This document shows positions 3,866 to 6,030 of a stretch of DNA of 6,030 bases, in pieces (positions within the stretch are counted from its first letter, which is position 1; each line of letters begins with the position of its first letter). The DNA is from Acidimicrobiaceae bacterium (GTDB lineage: Bacteria > Actinomycetota > Acidimicrobiia > Acidimicrobiales > Bog-793): NCBI GenBank assembly GCA_027306715.1, contig DAHUZG010000175.1, positions 1 to 6,030 on the forward strand, given 5' to 3'. The notes under the pieces are model-generated. The model had not been told where the DNA came from. It did no database searches and saw nothing but the letters and a program-made list of their open reading frames with translations. A program made the position numbers and the translations under genes.

Positions 3866-6030
3866 CAGCGGGCGTCTCCGTGCTCGAGCGCCACCGGCGC
3901 CGACGGGCCCGGAGCGGCGCGGCGGGCGCTGTCCATGCTGACCGGCGCCACGGGTTGCGCGGCGCGATCGAGCTGATCCGCCGGGCGAACGCCCCGCTGC
4001 CCCCGGAGGAGTCGGTCGCCCTGCGCGTCGTGACGACGCTTGCCGTGCTCGCCGGCATCGGCGCCTGCGAGTCGGTCGGCGAGATCTCCCCGGTGTCGGC
4101 GATCGCCTTCAGCGCCGCCTTGGTCGCGGGCATGCTCTTCTCGTGGCGCACCCGGCGGCACCCTTGGGGCGTCGTCAAGCTGGTGCTGGCGGTGGTGGTG
4201 ACAGTGGTCTTCCTCCACTTCGTCCACACGGTCCTCGGCGACAACGGAGCCAACCTCGCCGCGGTCGAGATCCCGCTCGCCACGCTCTTCGCCTGGATCC
4301 AGGTCACCCACGCTTTTGACGTGCCGGCACGGCGCGACCTGCTGTTCTCGCTGGCCGCCTCGGCGGCCTTCGTCGCCATCGCCTCGGCGCAGGCGATCGA
4401 GTCGTCTTTCATCGGGTACCTTGCCGCCTGGCTCGTTCTCTGCGTCGTCGCCCTTGTCCTCTCGTGGCGCAGCATGCTCGGCCGTGTCGGCCCTCCGCCG
4501 ATCGCGACGATGATCGCGGCCACCGCGCTGGCGGCGGTGCTCGCCGTGATCCTCGTGATCACGCTCCCGCCGCCGCAGGCGGGCACGCTCATCGCCCTCC
4601 CGAACTCGATCCTGCACGCCGAGATCCTTCCGGATCAGGGAGGGATCACCGGGGGGGCGTCGGGCAGGAGCCCGGCGCAGGCGGCGTCGGCGACGGGCTC
4701 GCTCGGTGTCGGCGGCTACTACGGCTTCGCCGGGCCGCTCGACACGGCCGTTCGCAGCACCCTCGGCAACGAGGTCGTGATGGACGTGAGGGCGACGCGT
4801 CCCGGGTACTACATGGCGCTCAGCTACGACCTCTGGTCCGGCACGAGCTGGCTCGACCCGGCCGCGCGCCGCCTGCGGACCATCGCCGGAGGCTCGCCCT
4901 TCGCCGTCGGCTCCGCCAGCTCAGGAAGCCTCGACATCCAGACCTTCCACGTCGAGGTGCCCCTCACCAACGTGCTGATCGCCGCCAGCTCCCCGACCGA
5001 GGTGTGGTTCCCCACCAAGGTGCTCTACCGCGACCCGGTGGACAACTCCATCCGCTCACCTGTCGCCGTGACACCGGGCACCGTCTACACCGTCGTCTCC
5101 TCGAGCAGCCAGCGGTCGCCGGCGGCGCTCTCCCGCGACCGTGCACCGCTGAGCGCGTTCCAGCAGCTGGCGAACCCGAAGGACCTCTCGCTCCCCCACC
5201 CCTACCCGGCGGTGCAGGCGCTGGCGAGGCAGATCACCGCCGGCCACCGCGGCGTGTACGCCGAGATCGCCGCCATCGAGAGCTGGATGCACCGCAACGT
5301 CCGCTACTCGACGAACATCCCGCCGCTGCTGCCCGGTCAGGACGCCGTCACCCAGTTCCTCTTCCACGGCAGGATCGGCTACTGCGAGCAGATCTCGACG
5401 GCGATGGCGGTGATGCTTCGCACCCTCGGCATCCCGGCACGAGAGGCCACCGGCTACGTCCCCGGCCCCTTCAATCCCCTGACGGGCTTCGACGAGATCG
5501 AGGCGAAGGACGCCCACGCCTGGGTGCAGGTCGACTTCCCCGGCTACGGCTGGCAGAGCTTCGACCCGACGGCGAATGTCCCGCTCACGAACCCCGATCC
5601 CGGAGCGCTCATCGCCGCCGATCTTTGGCGTGTCGCCCGCAGCCTGCCGCTGGCGCCGATCGGCGCCGGCGTCGCCGCGGCGGCCGTGGCGGTCGGCGCG
5701 CTGCTCCTCTGGCGGCGGCGCCCCCGGAGCTGGGTCGAGGGCGTCACCCGCCGCATCGAGCTCGCCGGGCGTCGACGTGGGCTTGCACGCGCTCAGTCCG
5801 AGACGCTCGAGGAGTACACCTCCCGGCTGCTCGCCTCCGGCGTGGCCGACGGGCAGCCCCGGCCTCCGCGCCGGCCCCGGGGCGCTCGCGGCGCGTCTTT
5901 ACCCGGCAGCGGCGGGCCACCCGACGCAGCACCCGCTCGCCCCCTGGACCGCACCGGACCGGGCACCGGCGCGTCGGGCGGCGGCGCATCGGGCACCGGC
6001 GCCTCTGGCACCGGCGCCTCGGGCGGCGGC
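3862..6030 (+). CDS. TgpA-like membrane transglutaminase (3' end outside window)
   Basis: The GTG at 3862 overlaps the DUF58 stop as GTGA. The frame stays open for 723 codons to the window edge, so the C-terminus is missing. After a basic cytoplasmic tail of about 53 residues, roughly seven hydrophobic helices follow (about 55-70, 76-93, 103-124, 134-149, 160-177, 182-201, 214-234), as in the DUF3488/TgpA N-terminal domain. An extracytoplasmic region (about 235-590) carries the transglutaminase core: Cys508 in GYCEQISTAMAVMLRTLGIPAR, His552 in AKDAHAWVQVDFPGYGW and Asp568 in FDPTA, which form the expected catalytic triad. One more helix (about 597-617) leads to a cytoplasmic DUF4129-like segment (about 631-663, with ETLEEYTSRLL), then a Pro/Arg/Gly-rich tail and G-x-G-A-S repeats. 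The family is taken to act on peptides or proteins at the outer membrane face; the substrate is not known. Together with the two genes before it, this forms a classic MoxR/DUF58/transglutaminase operon. Confidence 0.95.
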   Translation, partial: MTAGVSVLERHRRRRARSGAAGAVHADRRHGLRGAIELIRRANAPLPPEESVALRVVTTLAVLAGIGACESVGEISPVSAIAFSAALVAGMLFSWRTRRHPWGVVKLVLAVVVTVVFLHFVHTVLGDNGANLAAVEIPLATLFAWIQVTHAFDVPARRDLLFSLAASAAFVAIASAQAIESSFIGYLAAWLVLCVVALVLSWRSMLGRVGPPPIATMIAATALAAVLAVILVITLPPPQAGTLIALPNSILHAEILPDQGGITGGASGRSPAQAASATGSLGVGGYYGFAGPLDTAVRSTLGNEVVMDVRATRPGYYMALSYDLWSGTSWLDPAARRLRTIAGGSPFAVGSASSGSLDIQTFHVEVPLTNVLIAASSPTEVWFPTKVLYRDPVDNSIRSPVAVTPGTVYTVVSSSSQRSPAALSRDRAPLSAFQQLANPKDLSLPHPYPAVQALARQITAGHRGVYAEIAAIESWMHRNVRYSTNIPPLLPGQDAVTQFLFHGRIGYCEQISTAMAVMLRTLGIPAREATGYVPGPFNPLTGFDEIEAKDAHAWVQVDFPGYGWQSFDPTANVPLTNPDPGALIAADLWRVARSLPLAPIGAGVAAAAVAVGALLLWRRRPRSWVEGVTRRIELAGRRRGLARAQSETLEEYTSRLLASGVADGQPRPPRRPRGARGASLPGSGGPPDAAPARPLDRTGPGTGASGGGASGTGASGTGASGGG
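5962..6030 (+). repeat. 15-bp coding tandem repeat (G-x-G-A-S units) running off the window
   Basis: Four full 15-bp units (5962-5976, 5977-5991, 5992-6006, 6007-6021) encode GTGAS, GGGAS, GTGAS and GTGAS, and a fifth begins with GGCGGCGGC at 6022-6030. Units differ at third codon positions and in one Thr/Gly codon. The tract lies in the low-complexity cytoplasmic tail of the transglutaminase, after a Pro/Arg/Gly-rich stretch, and probably encodes a flexible linker. Such tracts can change copy number by slippage. Confidence 0.85.

Noticed and set aside
3756..4617. Two long minus-strand frames opposite the start of the transglutaminase gene
   Set aside because: Both are antisense shadows of high-GC codons. 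The plus strand encodes recognisable membrane helices and a transglutaminase domain across this region.
5056..5517. 153-aa minus-strand frame opposite the catalytic domain
   Set aside because: It lies opposite the conserved transglutaminase core and has no start signal, and its Val/Asp/Gly-rich composition is typical of antisense frames.

Overview
The window reads as chromosomal DNA from a very GC-rich actinobacterium. The coding frames have strong G/C third positions, GTG starts are frequent, and genes overlap at GTGA junctions. The gene content (MoxR ATPase, DUF58 protein, TgpA-type membrane transglutaminase) fits Actinobacteria broadly. A deeper lineage such as Acidimicrobiia is only a guess.

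Left part (1-1262): the 3' end of a plus-strand gene (1-480) encodes a membrane-anchored or secreted protein with one bacterial Ig-like domain; its N-terminus lies outside the window. A small minus-strand gene (619-846, 75 aa, Cys/His-rich, unknown function) faces it, and the short convergent gap holds a candidate minus-strand terminator. Upstream of the small gene lies about 415 bases of GC-rich DNA in which I see no convincing gene. It does contain three head-to-tail copies of a 17-bp repeat next to the small gene, plus two short palindromes and a weak promoter-like pair nearer the next gene.

Middle (1263-1661): an unrecognised 132-aa soluble protein with a strong ribosome binding site and its own leader.

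Right part (1833-6030): a tightly packed plus-strand operon. A MoxR-family AAA+ ATPase (1833-2921) overlaps a DUF58 membrane protein (2918-3865) by 4 nt. That gene in turn overlaps a TgpA-like transglutaminase (3862 to beyond the window end) by 4 nt. The last gene is open to the edge of the window and has no stop there. In the known MoxR/DUF58/transglutaminase cluster type, the ATPase is thought to act as a chaperone or remodeller working with the DUF58 protein, and the membrane transglutaminase has its Cys-His-Asp domain outside the membrane. The natural substrate is not established.

No mobile element, CRISPR array, tRNA or rRNA is visible. The operon is a known type, so I do not claim an undescribed system. 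The least explained items are the small cysteine protein with its upstream 17-bp tandem repeats, the 14-bp perfect hairpin inside the Ig-like gene, the unknown 132-aa gene, and a 15-bp repeat tract encoding G-x-G-A-S units in the transglutaminase tail.
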